A stretch of 8,846 nucleotides of DNA from JANPLG01 sp964609085 (GTDB lineage Bacteria > Armatimonadota > SYMT01): NCBI GenBank assembly GCA_964609085.1, contig CAZSRZ010000160.1, positions 1-8,846 of the forward strand, written 5' to 3'. The notes beneath the pieces are model-generated. The model was not told where the DNA came from. It did no database searches and saw only the letters and a program-made list of their open reading frames with translations. Of this stretch, positions 6,689-8,846 are shown in pieces; position 1 is the first letter of the stretch, and the number at the start of each line of letters is the position of its first letter. Position numbers and translations under genes: made by a program.

Positions 6689-6693
6689 TGACG

Positions 6694-8846
6694 ATGTCGA
6701 CGCGGACCCCGTTGCATGACTCGCTGCGGACATTCAGCTACGGTGAAGGGCGAACGGGCCAGTTCTACTCCCTGCCTGCCCTCGAAGCCGCCGGGCTCGG
6801 GAAGATTTCTCGCCTGCCCGTCAGTCTGCGCATCGTCCTTGAATCGGTGCTGAGGAATGCCGACGGAGTGCGGGTCTCGGAGTCCGATGTTGCCAACCTG
6901 GCGGCCTGGCAGCCCACCGGTCCCCGCAGCAGCGAGGTGCCGTTCGTCGTCGCACGCATCGTGCTGCAGGACTTCACGGGCGTACCGCTGCTGGTGGACC
7001 TCGCGGCAATGCGCAGCGCTGTGGCAGCCATGGGCCGGGACGCAGGCATCATCGAGCCGCTGGTGCCGGTAGACCTCGTTGTCGACCACTCGGTTCAGGT
7101 GGATCTGGCCGGCCGAGGGGACGCGCTGCAGCGCAACATGGAGATCGAATTCGAGCGCAATGCCGCTCGCTACGAGTTCCTCAAGTGGGGCACACAGGCC
7201 TTTCAGGGTTTCCGGGTGGTTCCCCCGGGCATCGGTATCGTCCATCAGGTCAACCTGGAGTACCTGGCCAAGGGCGTGCTCCAGCAGAATGGCATCTTTT
7301 ACCCGGACAGCCTGGTGGGGACGGACAGTCACACCACGATGATCAATGGCCTCGGCGTAGTCGGCTGGGGTGTGGGGGGAATCGAAGCGGAGGCCGGCAT
7401 GCTCGGCCAGCCGGTGTACTTCCTTGCGCCTGATGTGGTCGGCGTTTGCCTCAGCGGCGCGCTCCGGCCAGGTGTCACAGCCACTGACCTCGTCTTGCAC
7501 ATCACCGAACTATTGCGCCGGGTGAAGGTAGTCGGAAAGTTCGTCGAGTTCCACGGCGAGGGCGCAGCCGGGCTCTCCCTTACGGACCGCGCGACGATCG
7601 CCAACATGGCACCCGAGTACGGTGCCACGATGGGTTACTTCCCGGTGGACGAAGAGACGTGCCGGTATCTTACGCAGACGGGACGTGATCCCGACCTCGT
7701 CGACGCCGTCCGCGCCTACTTCCATGCCCAGGATATGTTCGGCATGCCCTCTGCAGGGCAGCTCGACTATACGCAGGTGGTGGAACTGGACTTGGGGTCA
7801 GTGCAACCCGGGGTCGCCGGACCGCGCCGCCCGCAGGACCGCATCAACCTCCCCGAGTTGGGCTCGACTTTCTCGGGGCTGTTGACCCGCGCCGCGGCGG
7901 ACGGCGGATACGGACTGGCGGCTGAGGCGATAGGCCGCTGCGCCGACGTTGAGCTAGGCGGCGGGTCTTCGTCCACCCTCCCCATCGCGGGTCAGAATGG
8001 GCGGCGGGGCCAGGACGTGATCGGCAATGGCTCTGTGGTGATCGCGGCCATCACCTCCTGCACGAACACGTCCAACCCCACCGTGATGCTCGCTGCGGGC
8101 TTACTCGCCCGGAAGGCCGTCGAACGCGGACTTTCCGTGCGGCCCGCAGTGAAGACGTCTCTGGCCCCGGGTAGCCGCGTGGTCACAGACTATCTGGCTC
8201 GCACCGGACTGCAGCCCTACCTCGATGCCCTTGGGTTCCAGGTGGTCGGCTACGGCTGCACCACTTGCATCGGCAACTCCGGTCCGCTGGATCCGGCCGT
8301 GGAGGCGGCGATCACCGGGAATGATCTGGTCGTCGCCAGCGTCCTCAGCGGCAACCGCAATTTCGAGGCGCGGGTTCATCAGAGCGTGCGCGCCAACTTC
8401 CTCATGAGCCCGCCGCTGGTCGTCGCCTTCGCGCTGGCGGGGCGGGTCGACCTGAACCTTGCGACCGATCCGCTCGGCACCGGCCGGGACGGTGAACCGG
8501 TCTATCTGCGCGACATCTGGCCGAGCAGTGAGGAGATCGCCGCCGTCCTCTCCTCCGCCACCGACCCGGCCACCTACCGACGCCTCTACAGCGATTTCGA
8601 TGGGCAGAACCCGCTCTGGCAGGCGGTCCCAAGCAGCGCCGGCAGCGTCTACACCTGGGATCCCCTCTCTACCTACATCCAGGAGCCGCCCTTCTTCCGC
8701 GGGTTTGCCCTTGCCCCCGTCCCGCCGACCGGCGTGACCGGTGCCCGGGCGCTGGCGATCTTCTGTAAGTCCCTCGACGGGGGCGGCCACCACCGCCGCG
8801 CGCGCGAACTGCTCACCGCCTACCTCGGCGCCGGCCCATCGCTGCC
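6694..8846 (+). CDS. acnA: Aconitate hydratase A, 3'-truncated by window edge, aberrant last ~28 codons
   Basis: Aconitase A isomerises citrate to isocitrate through cis-aconitate in the TCA and glyoxylate cycles; it is a cytoplasmic 4Fe-4S enzyme. Reading codon by codon from ATG 6694 I found no stop to the window end: 717 codons of a family usually near 900. The N-terminal region is typical (QDFTGVPLLVDLAAM at about 92-106, then VVDHSVQVD). TDSHTT (210-215) holds active-site Asp and His, CTNTSNP gives cluster ligand Cys456, YGCTTCIGNSGPL gives Cys522 and Cys525, and SGNRNFE (552-558) the substrate-binding Arg. YIQEPPFF follows normally. From about residue 690 the frame reads FCKSLDGGGHHRRARELL, whereas AcnA proteins carry GDSVTTDHISPAG there, so the last ~85 bases do not look like the normal linker and swivel domain. 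2-methylcitrate-type AcnD or the IRP-type relative are possible alternatives in the same superfamily, but the motifs fit AcnA. Confidence 0.94.
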   Translation, partial: MSTRTPLHDSLRTFSYGEGRTGQFYSLPALEAAGLGKISRLPVSLRIVLESVLRNADGVRVSESDVANLAAWQPTGPRSSEVPFVVARIVLQDFTGVPLLVDLAAMRSAVAAMGRDAGIIEPLVPVDLVVDHSVQVDLAGRGDALQRNMEIEFERNAARYEFLKWGTQAFQGFRVVPPGIGIVHQVNLEYLAKGVLQQNGIFYPDSLVGTDSHTTMINGLGVVGWGVGGIEAEAGMLGQPVYFLAPDVVGVCLSGALRPGVTATDLVLHITELLRRVKVVGKFVEFHGEGAAGLSLTDRATIANMAPEYGATMGYFPVDEETCRYLTQTGRDPDLVDAVRAYFHAQDMFGMPSAGQLDYTQVVELDLGSVQPGVAGPRRPQDRINLPELGSTFSGLLTRAAADGGYGLAAEAIGRCADVELGGGSSSTLPIAGQNGRRGQDVIGNGSVVIAAITSCTNTSNPTVMLAAGLLARKAVERGLSVRPAVKTSLAPGSRVVTDYLARTGLQPYLDALGFQVVGYGCTTCIGNSGPLDPAVEAAITGNDLVVASVLSGNRNFEARVHQSVRANFLMSPPLVVAFALAGRVDLNLATDPLGTGRDGEPVYLRDIWPSSEEIAAVLSSATDPATYRRLYSDFDGQNPLWQAVPSSAGSVYTWDPLSTYIQEPPFFRGFALAPVPPTGVTGARALAIFCKSLDGGGHHRRARELLTAYLGAGPSL

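Larger units (their letters stand above)
6545..6693. promoter_or_regulatory. Divergent hpnL/acnA intergenic region
   Basis: This 149-base gap must carry the start signals for both the leftward hpn operon and rightward acnA. A plausible leftward extended -10 is listed separately. For acnA, the best I see is TG-A-TAGGGT at 6647-6655, which keeps the extended TG but matches the -10 consensus at only three positions and has no convincing -35, so I do not call it as a promoter. No long inverted repeat or riboswitch-like structure was recognised. Confidence 0.5.

Noticed and set aside
6655..8793. Minus-strand open frames opposite acnA (6655-7500, 7767-7985, 8101-8793)
   Set aside because: Antisense to a continuous acnA frame with all cluster and active-site motifs; compositions are typical shadows.
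1..8846. A defence system, mobile element or other undescribed multi-gene system
   Set aside because: All genes but one belong to known metabolic or hopanoid families; no nucleases, transposases, integrases, repeat arrays or attachment sites were seen.

Overview
The window is GC-rich bacterial chromosomal DNA with strong G/C preference at third codon positions and tightly packed genes. It holds seven protein genes. Two are cut by the window edges: ilvD at the left and acnA at the right. The sequence does not settle the phylum. A hopanoid-tailoring operon beside high-GC housekeeping genes fits several free-living lineages (Acidobacteria, NC10/Rokubacteria-like, Eremiobacterota-like or Proteobacteria), and I do not choose between them. 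No RNA gene, insertion sequence, CRISPR array, prophage or origin was seen.

Layout. 1-1326 (+): the C-terminal ~440 residues of dihydroxy-acid dehydratase (ilvD; branched-chain amino acid and pantothenate precursor synthesis). 1327-1413: a short gap with a good sigma70-type promoter whose spacer is a 6-bp dyad. 1414-1899 (+): a 161-residue protein of unknown function. 1900-1968: a convergent gap with small hairpins and no T-tract. 1969-6544 (-): a four-gene operon transcribed leftward in the order hpnL, hpnI, hpnJ, hpnK. 6545-6693: the divergent intergenic region. 6694-8846 (+): the first ~690 recognisable residues of aconitase A (acnA), open to the right edge.

The centre of interest is the hpn operon. 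By family knowledge (genetics in Burkholderia cenocepacia), HpnI adds N-acetylglucosamine to bacteriohopanetetrol (BHT), HpnK removes the acetyl group, and HpnJ, a radical SAM enzyme, contracts the sugar ring to give BHT cyclitol ether. HpnL is a multi-pass membrane protein of the LPG-synthase-TM/UPF0104 type with no settled role. All four reading frames are intact with their key motifs, so the cell probably makes composite hopanoids. The genes for the scaffold (squalene synthesis, shc) and side chain (hpnH, hpnG, hpnO) are not here and would have to be elsewhere in the genome.

Points worth a second look are the unknown 161-residue gene with its promoter dyad, and the last ~85 bases, where the acnA frame stays open but loses the conserved sequence expected there, which suggests an assembly-edge error or a real disruption. 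I found no convincing previously undescribed system; the operon is a known type in an uncommon isolated setting.
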